Shown piece after piece: positions 37,050-51,200 of a stretch of 64,000 nucleotides of DNA (its first letter is position 1; each line of letters begins with the position of its first letter). The DNA is taken from assembly GCF_000003815.2 (NCBI RefSeq), contig NC_049992.1, positions 2,017,789 to 2,081,788 on the forward strand, read 5' to 3'. This DNA is from Branchiostoma floridae (Eukaryota > Chordata > Leptocardii > Amphioxiformes > Branchiostomatidae). Both the position numbers and the translations under genes were made by a program. The notes under the pieces were generated by a model. It saw nothing but the letters and a program-made list of their open reading frames with translations, ran no database searches and had not been told where the DNA came from.

Positions 37050-39236
37050 TTTATTTACCAGATGCTTAAACAGTTTCATACATGTGTATGTCTATGCTCT
37101 GGCAAAGAAATACTAGCAGTCAACCACAATGCCCTCTATGCCTGCCTTTTTAAGATTCACAAATCACAAAGTTCCCTGTATCTGAAACCATTCTGTTTGG
37201 TCAGGAATGGACTGATAACTTTATTCAAAAAATAATTCCATACAATTTGTTTCAAAATGTTTTTCTAATAAGTAACTAATACAAATTTCTGTGCAGCATT
37301 TACCGACAGACACATATAGGATATTGTGGTTTGATTACATACACATACAATTGGGGCAAGCTTTGGGGTATATTGAGAAAATTATAAGTACGTACGACTG
37401 TAATTACAATAATTAGATAGCAGTCTAAGTCGTCATTTTAAAAGATATTTATACATAGCATATGTTATATTCATATACCAATGAGCAAGATATGTAAGAA
37501 TATCATAGTAGTCAAATGTTAGTGATTGTTATATCGCATATTGTAATAGCTGCTTAAGATTTACAAAAAAATACCCCCATTTGTATATGGCAAGTGCAAT
37601 AGTCCAAGTCAGGAAACTTTGGATCTGGGAAATACCACTCTAGATACAGGGGTGCTTTGGTTACGCTGGAAGTTAAAAATGCTACGAGTGCATGATATGG
37701 TGAAAATTTCCATTTTTCCAACAAAAGTCCCCGTAACCTTGGTTACCTGGTTGAGACCTACACTTATTCATTATAAATGCCTACAGACATTTTCTCAAAC
37801 TAGTAGTAGACTAAGAAGTCACAGTATTAAGTAGTAACAGTCACATAGAATGTAGTTGAGGCAAGCTGTTCTCTGATTGTACTTCTGCAATACCTTCAGT
37901 TGTTATGGAAACCACCTTTGACCTTTTCTCCCCTAAGCTTTTTTTGGCAGCCATCTTAGCATTTTGGACAAACTCGCAGTCCACATAAGTCTCTGATACG
38001 ACTTACTACAATCGATTTGTCATAAATGTACAGACTATTCGAAACCTTGTTGGCAAGTACCACTAGCCTAGTTATTAAGTTAACAAGTACATGTCGCTAG
38101 TTAACCTATCATCAGAGAATTTTCAACTTTGCCTCCCAATTTTCCTGTGAAATCGTAAAATCCTCCATTTTGACAATGGTGCAACATTTCAAAAGTACAT
38201 CGAAGATGTAAAACAAACTTCTTTCATCTAAGGCACAATCCTATATTCTGTATACTTACATTCATTCTGATGTCTGTAAAACTATTACCATACTTCAGCA
38301 CTTGAAGGTAGATATATAGTTCTTGCGATTTTCAGCTCAATAAAAACCTCACATTTCTGTCCAATTCTTGGTAGATTTCTAGCTCTAATTTCTGCTCTTA
38401 CTCTGTAGCTCTATTTGTCAACTGGGTAGCTCTGTACAGTTTTATATTCTGTACCTCTACTGTTCAGTCACTGTTAAGTTAACAGTGTATAAGGTAAAAA
38501 TCAAGGACTTCCTTGGTAAAATATACAAATGTGTCATCATGTAAAATGCATAGCTTTACTATATGCAGTTCTGTATCATTAGATCAAAAGCCCTATGGAT
38601 AAATAATCGCTGTTGTTTGACAGTGTGCACTGTAGAAGTATGAAAAAGTTCTATGTTGTGCATAGCTGCTGTTCTGTGCAAGGCAGATCAGTTATTCATT
38701 ATACTGTAGTTCTATAGCCTATGTAGCTTAATGTGTTCTTAGGTTTCTCTAGTTACAGTTTTGTTCAATGTCATTTTGAACTGTCACTAACTATGTAAGT
38801 TGTGTTACTCAATAACCGTTCTTTGTTGTGTTGTGTCACAACTGTCATGTACTTTGGTAACAAGCGAAGTACTGTCCAGTGCAATATAGATGCACTGTTT
38901 TACAATATCAAATGCATAGCAGTAATTTTGTCCTGTTTAGTATTCTACAAATCTGTAGCCCTTTTGGTTATTCTGTTGCCCATCCTGTGATGTGTACAAT
39001 GCATATTCTATAGTACAGACGGTGTAGTGCTTTGACTGTACACTGTAATATTAGAAGCTCTGCTGTTCTATAACTTGTATAGTTCTGTAGCACAAATTGT
39101 TCTGTCTGCTGTTCTATAATACAGTACAATTCCTTGTCATGCTACTCAGTCTGTAGTACATACCAAAGAGTATGTAGATGCAATGTTACGTAGAATGCAG
39201 ACAGAAGTAGAGTTCACCCCGATTCTGTCTGGAGTT
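37050..39236 (-). other. Probable 3' untranslated region of the LPP-like gene
   Basis: AATAAA on the minus strand occurs at 37220-37225 and 37050-37055; the extent is a guess from these. Between 38380 and 39140 the motif TTCTGTA or TTCTATA (minus strand TACAGAA / TATAGAA) recurs many times, giving the region a simple, repetitive look. Confidence 0.35.
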
Positions 39237-42200
39237 CTATAGTTCAGTGGATATCCGTGCAGACAGAGCCTGTATCCGCTTGGCGTTACAGTCGCGGCAC
39301 AGAATGTGGTCGTCAAGGGGATAGCAGCCCCGCCCATCAGCCTCGGAGGACAGCACCATCCCACAGTCCTGTGATAAAAGGGGCAGGATTTAACACATTA
39401 GGTGGGAGTAACTCAGTAAGGACAGTAAAATTATTTTTCAAAAGATCAACCTGAATATTCTGCAGCTAAATGATCAAAGCCCTTTTTATTGGCTTACAGC
39501 TGCCACTGTTGATTCCAATATTTCTGTAGAGTGAGGTAAACTTTTGCTTGAACACCACACAAAATAGTTTAAGTCTCAATCCCAATTTTTCTTGAGATTA
39601 GGGTTAAGGTTAGTGTTAGGGTTATTCTTCTTCAATGATAACGACATGAGAGTACACACATAATGGATGCAAGTACAGACAGAGCAATTCTGTGACGATA
39701 CAGGATTCTTTTACTTGCCTCCCTTCCTAGTATCCTACTTCACACTTGTAGGGTACCCAAAAGCTACCACTTGACAACAAAAATCAACTTTAAGTTCTTT
39801 TTTTTCCTTTCACTCACTCACTCACTCAGCTCCGCTTGCTCCGAAGAGGAGCGTAGCGCCTCTGCATACCGATCTCCAGGTTGATCTGTCTCTGGTTGCC
39901 TCCCAGGCTGCGGCGATGGAAAGGCCGGCAGTCTGCTGTAGGTCGTTGGCCAGTTGGTCGAGCCAGGTACGTCTAGGTCGTCCTCTGGGGCGGGACCAGG
40001 TAGATGGGTTTGGTTCTCTCAGCAGGACGACAGCTTCGGGAGGTGGTTCTGCCCGGGCAAGGTGGCCAAAGAGGCGGAGCCGGGCAGAGCGGATCTTATG
40101 GGAAAGTGGTGGCTGATTGGTGATGCTACGTAGGGTTGTGTTTGAGACATGGTCATACCATCTGATCCCTAGGATCCTGCGTTGGCATTTTGGGTCAAAG
40201 GCATCCAGGCGTTGTTCCTGGGTGCCTGTTAGTGTCCAAGTCTCAGCGCTGTACGTAAGAATAGAAAGCACAAGGCTGTTGTACAGTCTGATCTTTGTTT
40301 GAGTGGAGAGTTTCCTGTTGGACCATACGTTGTCCAGGCTAGCCATCGCGGATGCGGCGCGGCCGATGCGGAGCTGGATATCAGCATCACTCTTGCAGTC
40401 GGACGTAATTGTGCCACCGAGGTAACAGAACCTGTCCACAACTTCAACAGGATGGGAGTTGATGACAAGTCCTGCTGGGGGGGTCTTGAAGTCACTGAGG
40501 CTTTGGGCCTTGGTCTTGTCCCAGCTGACCATCAGGCCAAGAGGCTGAGTTTCCGCATCCATGGCCTGCAGAGCAAGTTGGAGAACCTCCATGGCTTCGG
40601 TCAAGATTGCCACATCATCTGCATAGTCCAGATCTGTGATGGTGACATCGCCGAAGCTGGCTCCGCACGCGCACTGGGCTACTGTTCTCCCCATGACGTG
40701 GTCGATAGCTGTGTTGAACACTGACGGGGCCAGGACACAGCCCTGCCGGACTTTTTTCCTTTCCAAAAGAAAAAACGTTCTCTTCTCTACCCTTTTACAT
40801 ACCTCGCACTTGTAGCAGCTCACTATGATTTACAGGTTTTGCAGTGACCCTTCAATGAACAATCACAGCAACCACAAATGTGTATCCCTCATACGAGTAC
40901 TGTACTACAGAACTCACAGTTTCAACTATGACAGCAAAAGTAAACATTGTTTCCAGTACCTCACACTTGTAGTAGCCCACAGTGATTTTTGCAGTGACTC
41001 TGTTGGAGTTTTTGCAGTGACTCTTTCATTGCACAATCACAACACCGCAAATGTGTTTCCCTCATATGACTACTGTATCAATGAATTCATAGTTTTAAAC
41101 CGAAGAGAAAGTACACGAGTTTTCAGTACCTCGCACTTGTAGCAGCCCACATGGAAGCTGCGGTCCATGGCCACGATGCGGATGGTCTCCTCCTGGCCAG
41201 GCTCCGGCATGATGGGCTCATGGCACACTGAGCACCGCGGGGCAAACTTCCTGCAGAGGCAACAACAAAAAAACAGTCTGTGTGTTAAACCACAAGAAAA
41301 ATTAGTTCAATAGAATCACACAAAGTACTCAATACGTCAAGCTTTTGGCTGTGTGGCTTTGCAAGCAATGCCAATATTGACTTCAATTGAAACTGAAAAC
41401 CTGATCCTCAGAGCCTGGTAGAGGCTAATGAAGAAGGCCATTTACATGGCAAATACTTTCATATTCTTGGATAGTGATGAAACCAAATGTCTATTAGACT
41501 ATGAAAAATGCCATGTACATGACACTGTATATTGAGCCTGCATCCTGAGTCTGGAGTACAAGCTGTGGTCTCACTAATGTCACATTTTGTGGAAGTCCTC
41601 AATGCAGTTTCATTACTGTAGCTCTGACAAAATAAAAAATTAGAGAAAAACAGCCAGTTCTTTCCAAAAGGTTTTGAGAGCAGAAAGTTTGGTCTTACTT
41701 GTGGAAGTCCTCGATGCAGTGGATCTGGTTGGTGGCATCAACAGTGAAGGGGATTCCGTCAAGACTCTTCCCGCACACCACACACGTGAAGCAGGCAGGG
41801 TGGTACGGCTTTCCTGTGGCACGCAGGATCTACACGGCACAAAGCAATCTGATGAGCACGTAATTTATAAGACAGCTTTGTATATTATAGTGTAACTGCC
41901 TTTCAGTATAGCAGAGCAAGTTTCTATATCTGTATCTGTATAGCCAGTACATTGTATAACTGTATAACACACCTGTCCAGCTTTTGTGTCTTTGTTTGTA
42001 TCTGTAAAGCTGATATAAATGCCCTTTGGCAAAACACAACGGCCTTGCAGACATTGGTTGAATTTATAATTATATTAAACATGCATGCAAAGGCTTGGGA
42101 CTCCATTTCAACTCTACTTTGAAGATGTGTCATGCTTCTTCTAGATCTGTTTCTATACTGATCAAATAAAAAGGGTGCCTAACGTAAAAAATTGTTTCTA

Positions 42201-45200
42201 CATTTGGCATTCAACCATTGCTAAAAGCTGTCTGATGAAAAGGCTAATATCATGATGGTGTTGATAAATTGACACTTACCCTCTCCATGATGGGTTTGGA
42301 GCACACGGAGCACTTCTCAAGGGAGTTCTGAAACAGGGAGGGGGGCAGGAACAAAGGTTTTCATCAACTATTGAACATACTGTTATTTGTGTTACTCCAG
42401 CAGCAGTATAATCAAACAACGGATAGTGTGTTAGTGCACATAATGTAAATAACTCTGCAGGGCTCAAATGTACAAGGGTCTTTAAAAAAATATCAACATG
42501 TCACAACACAACGAAATCTAACCCTTGCAGCCACAGCTTTGAATACTGATTTTATGGATAATCTGAAATCATTTTTTGAGAAAAAAAAAAGGTTGTACAG
42601 AATGATTTGAATTTTATTTTCAAGACCATTAACCTTGAGCCTTTCTTTGATAACAGACAAAAGGGTTAGTGATACAAATTCTCAAGTGACCCACAGATGA
42701 CAAATTTGCTTGCTGAATTGAGCACGGCTATCAGTGACATCCCAAAGTTCCAAGAAATCTGAGTGACATGATGATTCATGTGCACAAGACCTGATGATGC
42801 CAGTTATTTCATTGATGAATAAATCAAACATTGCAAAATATGTTGTATGCAATTTCCAAGCACTCCATGAGATACAAGGTAAATTTTCATCTTAGAGCCA
42901 CTTGACTTTCAACAATTCTCTGATAGTATCAGGTTACACTACAGAATACTAATAGCATGCAATGTCAGAGGTCACAGGATTGTACCATCTACAGTAAGCA
43001 GAAGGGGTGGCATGCCCACAGACCAGGTCTCAGAGGAGGAGGGAACCTGACAATTTTTATTAGAGTCAAGTTTTTAGCTTTCGTGAGTCTGCACAAATAG
43101 CACATTCTAAAACTGTCCACTTATTGTCCTACTTAGAACAAAAACCATTGTTCTTAATAGCTCAATAATAGGATGGTTTTAGAACATGATATTCTTACAG
43201 TAAACCGTGTTATTCCAGATTTTGGTTAGTTCAAAATTAGAGTAAAGTCGTTTTGTTCAAGATCAGGTTTTAATACATAAATAGACATTGTACAAATTTC
43301 AAAAATTTTTTCAATCTGTTCTAGAGACAGCTTGAAGTGCAATTTCAGTCTACTATAAACTGTTAACTTGCGTCAAGTTTTAGTACTTTTGAAGTATGTG
43401 TAGCAAGCATATCTGCAATGAAGATTCACCAAAGTCACCAAATATTTTTGCTGCCGTATTTTTGCATTTTGCACTTACTAACTCTTTCCATTACCACTGC
43501 GCACCAATTTCTACCACCTAAGTTTACCAAACAGGCAGAATAGAAGCGAGTTTCCTTGTTTTTGTACAGAGAAATCTACTTTGATGCTAGGCTCCCCCAT
43601 GCAACTGAAGTGTACCGAGCCACATGCATGCCATACACCCAAGGAATGTACCATTAATCCACGCAAAGGGGGTGAAAAACTGCAGACCAGGAGAGGATGA
43701 AAGGAAATTGGGTTCGGGGGAAAATAAAGAGGGTACATTCCGTTGGGCGGCCCCTTCCTACTCACGATGTAGCAATCCTCGCACGTCGGCTGCCCCTCGA
43801 CCGCGTAAAACGATTTTCCGTGCAGCTTGGCACCTACAAAGGGCGGAACACACAGTGAACGAACTGATCACATGATTGACAGACGGCGCACTACTTACGA
43901 TGTAACACTCCTCGCAATACGGGTGGTTCTCCATAGCATAGAAGGGCTTGCCGCTCAGACGGCCCCCTAGAAAAGGCACAGGAGGAAAGAGGTCATTACC
44001 ACGGTGACCACAGGGCACAGGTCGTAACCATGGTTACTGTACCACACAGTGGTCACTAATTCTACCAGTTGGAGTTTGGAAGAGATATGTGTAGAACAAA
44101 CATATGGCAAAGTTAAAGGACACAAGTGCATGTAATGAAATTAGACTTTTTGGATTTCAAGGTCATTCAATTGCTTCTGTAACTTGTAGGCAAAATGTAT
44201 TGCGTCTTTGAGATACGCAACCACACATTCTATCATTGCAATTGGGATAAGCAACCACATATTCTATCATTGCAATGACAATACTGGCAGTTTCCTGAAA
44301 ATGTTGACCTATGACATGGTGACCTGGAGTTCAACCTTTGACCTGAGGTCGTGACCTACCACAGGTGGTGCAGGTGAAACACTTGACGTGGAACACCTTG
44401 TCCATGGCGGAGCAGCCCTCCTCATCCACGATCACCTTCTGTCCACAGTTCCCACAGATCCCTACACAACACACACACACAAGGTACAGGCGTTACACTT
44501 ACAGACAACTTCTCAAATCATATATCATAGGAGAGACACTCTGACTTTTATCATTATCATTAGCAATGATGTAAGAAACTGATTTTTTTCACAAAATAGG
44601 ATAATACACCAAATATTACTTACTCAAGCAACTGGATATGGTTTTGGAAAGGAGAATACAATTTTATTTTTGTTCTGCTTGTTTCCCTTGTGAGAAGGAC
44701 CGTCAAAAATAACATTTTATACAGACTTTGGAGGTGTAGATGTACGAGAATCTGATGAATAGATTGTCTAAACCAGTTTCTTGGCAATATTAGCTTACTG
44801 TATTATGCACACTGACACATCATGTGAAATATCTGCTCTTTTTCTGATTATTTTTAAAATCACACACAAATTAGAAATTTAAAAAAAGTAGGAGTTAAAA
44901 AGGTTTTTAATGAACAGATCATTTAAGGAAATAATTAAGGGATAAAAGGGAGTTAAAATATTGAGATTAAAAACAGAGATTAAGAAGGTCTGTTTGGTGA
45001 AGTAAGGAAGTAAATTTGTTGAACTTAGAGAGTGAAAACAACGTAAAAGAACATACTTATTCCGTAGTGAAACGTGCATGAAAGATAACCTTCCCCGGCA
45101 ACTCATAGTTTTATATCGAGCGTTAAGAATGTTTTAAACGGTTGCACCAGTTTAAATCCACACAGGCTAAGATTCAAGATTTGGTTGTGTACAACATCTT

Positions 45201-48200
45201 TCTGCGTTTCTATCATTTGTATCTTTATCATAATCTTTACTCTCTAATTGCATAGCTTAGGTAAAACTATTGTGTGGCATATCAAACCAGCAGTTCTGTA
45301 CTTAAGTCTTGAATTTGGAATGTAGAAGAATTGGAAAAAAAATCGTACATTGGCCAAGGCATACGTTAATAATATAATATTCACGAGAAGTGCCAATGGC
45401 CAGAAATTTCCCTAAGGCATCCATGCTCAGTTTCTGTGACTTTCTTAGTTGACAACATCTTAAATGTGGATCTGGACCGCTACAAGAGGGTGTGAATGAA
45501 AGCAACTTAAAAGAATGATCAGAATACAACGAAGGCTTTATACTACCTTCCTTGCAATCAGTGATCATCCAAACTCTTGGCTTTTAAGAAGCGAGAATGA
45601 AGGCGTTGAGTAAAAAATAGCGCTGAAAAAAATTATTTTCTTCTTTTTCATGTCTACACCATTAAACAACTTCTGTGCGTTTCAACCTGTGCACTGGTAT
45701 TGGTAACACCATTACATGTACTAAGTAGAGATTAGTTTGAAAACTATTTATTGTTGATATCTACAAAACATTAGAATTTGTATTTGGTGAGGAATATAAC
45801 GTTATATATGTTGTACAGGACAAATATCTAAACCTAAGCCTGTGTGGATTTAAGCCGCGGTTAATTTCCGTGCAAGTTGGCGTGCCATGTCACTGTGTCT
45901 GCTACAACCTCACCTCCTGGAAAACAAATCACAACCATCCAGAATCTTCCACATTTTCTATTTTAGCTTCATGTAGAAATGATGTGAATAGGTCTATCTG
46001 AGGACTCTTCAGGTTACTGTTTACAGTTAAGCAAGGGTTCAACAAAAAGGGTATAAAGCATTGTATATCTGACACTGAAACTGGCTAATCGTATTGTGCA
46101 TAATTATCACAAAGAAGCAAAACATTAAGAGGTTACTTTCAACTAGTTTGACAGTGAAGCAATGTTGAACCAAACTGACTACTGGCTAAAGATTCAATGG
46201 CAAATTTAAGCATGTGTAGCAAAATTTTGGTCACATTAACTTAATCATCAACATTGACAATGAAAATATTTTGGACACAAGTCTTTTTCTTTCAATCAAA
46301 GCAGTGGTTTAACAACTAAACTGTGACAAAATTTTCTCCTCAAAAGACCATTTGCTGCATTTTCATAAGACTCTTTTGCAATTCATCACAAATTGAGTCA
46401 AAATTGTGTCAAATTGGCACTTCTTCAAAGATCACTATATTAACAATAATTGATATGATTTTAGAAACAAAAAAAAGGAACCTACCAAAGAAGTCCGTCT
46501 CCGGATTCTCCATCTTGTCCACCAGACATTTCGTCAGCACGTCGAGCTCCTCCTCAGGGCTCTTCGTCAGCGTGACCCCGCCTGACCTCTGCGGCTGCGG
46601 AGACGCAGGGTTGGCCACCGGCGAGTTCACGGACACATTGAAGGACGGGATGTTGGAGTTCGGCGAGGAATACGACGGCGAGGGGTTAACATTAACCCTT
46701 GGTTGCTGAGGGGTATAGGGCTGAGATGTGGACTTCTCAGCCGTTCGGTTGTACGAACCAGGAGTAGAGTAGGAAGAAGAAGAGGAAGAATAGGTACTGG
46801 TGGGACTGTAAGAGTTGTAAGTGTTCGAGGGGGTGTAGTTGCTCTGAGGGGGGGTGTAGGTACGAGGGGGGTTGTAGGTTGACTGGGAGGGGGTGGTGGG
46901 GGAGTAGGAGCGGGTGCTGGAAGGTGGGGTGTAGGTACGGGAGGGTTGGGGAGAGTACGATTGTGCTGGGGAGGGGGAGTAGGTGGATGAGGGGAGGTTA
47001 GTGGGGGAGGGGTTGTACTGCTCCTGGGTTCTGGTGACGGCGTAGCCATTGGAGCGCTTGGAGTACGATGTTTCGGGGGGTGGGGGAGGGAAGGAGTCTT
47101 CCCCGACGTTCGGAGGCGGCGGTAGCGGTTCGCTGGAGTATGACGTCATCTCTTGTGGTGGGGGAGGCGGCGGGAAGTCATCATCATCATACCTTGCAGG
47201 CTGGACTCCTGGGTGGGGGACAAGAAAAAAATGATTTTAGAAAAAAGACAAAGAGTGGGATTTTTGTTTTGACTGGAAGAGTTTGTGTAGGTCTGTTCCA
47301 CTGCATGCTGTGATACAGGATGGAATGGAGTGGAAGAAACAGAGGTATGAGTCAGAGAAGGCGCTGAGACAAAAGTTACATGATTAAAGACAGTAACAGC
47401 AGAGAGATCACTTCTGGATTCTTACAAGTGGTGACAGTTTTTAAGCAGAAGCCCATGTTTTCAACTTTTTCTTTTGTTTTTTACGTGATTAGATGGACTA
47501 CAAATTAATTCATGTACTGTACATAATCAGCTATTATTGATATTTGATGGAAATTCATGCTTTAGGTAGCCTTTGCCAAAGGAACATTATAAATTTTTAT
47601 CCAGATCCAAATTCAGGAAATTTTGAGTAGATAAGTCAAGATAGGCTGAGCTCAATGTGTAGCAGAGCCCCCTGTTGATCCTTCCGAAAACTGCAACCAA
47701 AAATCACTTTCTGGCACAGAGAACTGTTGGTGCTTTAGCCCTTTATGTGCCAGGAGTAAAGAAAGTTCTCTTAGATGTAGCATGTCACCTACAAGAAAGA
47801 GTCCAGAAAGCGTAAGTTTTCAGAGCAGAGACAGCGAAGTCAACCCCAAGAAAAGACAGAAGGACAACACCGTTATGAGTCTTGTGATCTACAGTAACAT
47901 GAAGTAATGTCAGATGTCACTCAGTGTAAAAATGTCTTTCAACATGGACCAGTCCCAAAAATGAGAGGATTTTTTTCCCTTCTACGTTTCTATTTTGTTG
48001 GCAGCCTTACATTGAAGTCTTATACAGTTTACTAAGCTTGATAACTAGAAAATGATGGGAAAGAGTGAATATTTCAAAAACACTGACTTAACAAACAAAT
48101 ATAGCAGAAAAAAATTAAGAAAATGCAATTTGCAAAGTTTTACAAAAGCCATTTCCAGAACTGGTCCATGGAGTCTTTCTAGCCCTTCCAGCCCTGAGAG

Positions 48201-51200
48201 TTCCTGTACCTTCCTCAGTTTTAAGTGCACAAATCTCAAATCATATCCAAAATTGTCAAATAAGAAAAAAAAATTGTGATGACAATATCATCTTAAGTGC
48301 GAAGCACATCCTTTTCTCAAGTGGAAGTTTTAATATTGTGCTTTCGACTGTGTATGACTTCAGAAGAGTGCACTTTAAAACGGGGGAGTCCAGTACATAA
48401 AGTGTGTGTCGCCGTTCAAGGGGCACGTTGCAGGGAATTATGGGCCGACATGCACAGCCAGGGGCATGCTGGGTAAGTAGGTCAAAGGTCAGCCGTCACC
48501 AAACTTCTCCATGCAACCACCATTTTGGTTTCTGTAGGCGAAAAAACAAGGACATGAAACACGAGACGGAATAGTCCTGCGCTCCGACCTTCAAAAGCGG
48601 GAGGTGGGGGTGGGGGAAGGTCGTCTTCTGTTCCTTCTTCAATGTAAAGCCTGGTGGTCGAGTAGTAACCTGAAAGGATATAGGGAGAAGGGAGGGAAGG
48701 GGGAGGGGGGCACACAACAGAAGAGTCATGACTAACAGGGTTATCGAGCCGAAATCATAAAAAAAGATGAACAGAAAAATAACGGATGCACTAACTCTAC
48801 TGAGCCAACGATGATGGAATTCAGGCAAGAATTGGCAACAACGAAACAAAAAACCAAGCAGATGCAAGAGGTAGGAGCCACATACATGTGTATGTACAAA
48901 AAACAACATGTCATGTGATACTTGTAGGTACGGTCACAGGATAAGCTTGAAAAGTAATAATACATGTATGACAAAATTGGCTTCTGAAAAATCATGTACA
49001 TGTAACAGATCATGATACAAAAGATGCTAGTAATACTCTGCTTGAAAGATGGCATCTTTTCTCTGTCTGAATGTAGAGGCTTCTAAACCAAAAAAAAGTT
49101 TGGAAAATTAGAATGTGATTGTTGAATGAAACTTAGCAAAAAAAAAAAAAATACATCGCTCAAATGTACACAAAAGTCATATACAAGTTAAGGTCTTGGA
49201 CTAATTCAGCACAATGATTATGCATAATTTTGTTGTCACGTAAATTGATACAATCTTGAAATGTTGCCAAAACTCTGTCAATACCCTTTAAATTCACCTG
49301 ACAAAACTGTCATTTTGTCTCACGTTCACACATGGAGACCAGGACTGAGAAGTACAGAGGAAATACCCAACATTCCTCCCCACTAATGCTGCAGGCCTTC
49401 CGGACAGGTCCAGGTGAACCAAGGGCCTTTAGAAAACCATTCCTGGGAGTACGTCTTTACAAAAGTGTAGATACTCTAATCTTGTCTATCGCATAACCGC
49501 TAAGAACTATTACTTAATATTACACCTGGATACCAGACTGTTTCCAGGGCCAAATACAAACCAAGTCTTGAACTAGAGGGCCTGCACAGGCCAGTTCCTT
49601 ATTTTCAGCTCCATTGTCTACATAGGCCAGGTCCTCAGCTCCTGTTAGGGTCAACAGGCCCCCAAGAAAATTTTACTGCACCCCCTTAAAGTAAAGTTAG
49701 ACCCTGAGCAATTGCATACTGGAGGTGGACTAAAATTTCCTTGGGGGTATGTTCAGGCCCTTAAGTCTGGCTCCCAGGCTACTCATTATCAGATTCTTGT
49801 CAGGATTACCTATGACTATTATGACTAGTATAAGACATAACCTTTATGTAGTATGCTATCTGAAAAAAAATGGCTCATAATAGAGCATAAGAATGTAGTA
49901 ATGGAAGGTTTCCTTAGATTATTTTCTTAATTTGTATACCGGTAATTTTCTCAACGCAACGGTTGGTTAAAATAAAAACACACTTTACCAATGAAAACAC
50001 TTCAACACTTTAGGAGTTTGCTTGTGTCCTTTGCATGTTTTTCAATTTGGCTCAATATCAAATCACACAAAACACTGGACACCTCTCAACATTTAAACAG
50101 GATCATGGTACTTTCTTTACAACAGAAAAAAAATCATTGCAATTTCGCAAAAAAAATTGTCAGAAAAAATCACAAAACATGCTGAAACTTGGACATTGAA
50201 AAAAGACATACATGTAGAAGAAAAAACATGTACAGCAATAAACAGTCATCTGTAGTACTGTAACTGTTAACGGCAAAATCATTCAGACCCCTTGTAATTG
50301 TAAAGTGCAAAGCTAAGCTGTCTTTGCCTTGCACCTCCAACAATATGCAATGTTGACCGGAATGTGCTTTTATACTATACTTCTATTTCACAACTAAAAA
50401 ATCAACAGCTGCATATCCAATTTTTACCTAACATAGTCCTTATATACACGCCACAATTATTTCGTACAAGTAATACAGCCTCTGTAATGCCCCCCTACCT
50501 TACCAACAGTATGTTGCTACCACAGCCCCCCACCTCATAAGTTTGTACGCATTGCCTTAGCAGCTGCACATTTTATTTCAAACAATATCATCCACCCTGA
50601 GGCATCAGTCTACAGCATAACCCAGCTGTCTGTAGCAGCCCCCTCCCCACACCCTACCTCATACATGCGAACCTAAACCCAACCAGACAAAAATCCTCCC
50701 AAAAGCGCTACATTCCCGCGATTCGTACCTCTTCTTCCCGTGAACTGTCGTGAATAGAATCCCGCCATGGGTCCCTCCGATCAACGATCCCCAGGAAAAA
50801 ATCAAAGACTTTGCCGACTGTCCACGTAGACAGTCCTCAGTCGGCCTTCCCTTGTTCTGCCCTGCGTTTTATTTTTGGGTCCTCCCCATCATCTCTCTGG
50901 ATGGCTTTATTTTAGGAAAGGTCGTGGTCCACAAACAGAGGCATACCGCCCCAGTTATGAACCAACCACCCAGCAGGCAGTATGGGGAGGGCGGGGAAAG
51001 TCTTCTCCAGGTTTGTTCTAACTCCGTTTCTCATTTCAAAAATCTTTACAGATATTTAGGCCGAATTGTTCTTCTATAAACTGTTGGGCTAGTGGGGTAT
51101 GAAGTCTGCGTAATGTTGGCTGGATGGACGGAGGCTTCTCCATACGTGAGACTCCAGAAATACCTCAGATTTGACTCCATCTGTTTTGCACCAGTCAGAC

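Noticed and set aside
46627..47049. Proline-rich open frame in a second frame of the LPP proline-rich exon.
   Set aside because: It is a frame shadow of a Pro/Thr/Ser-rich coding region; splice phases support only the frame with FPPPP and NES motifs.
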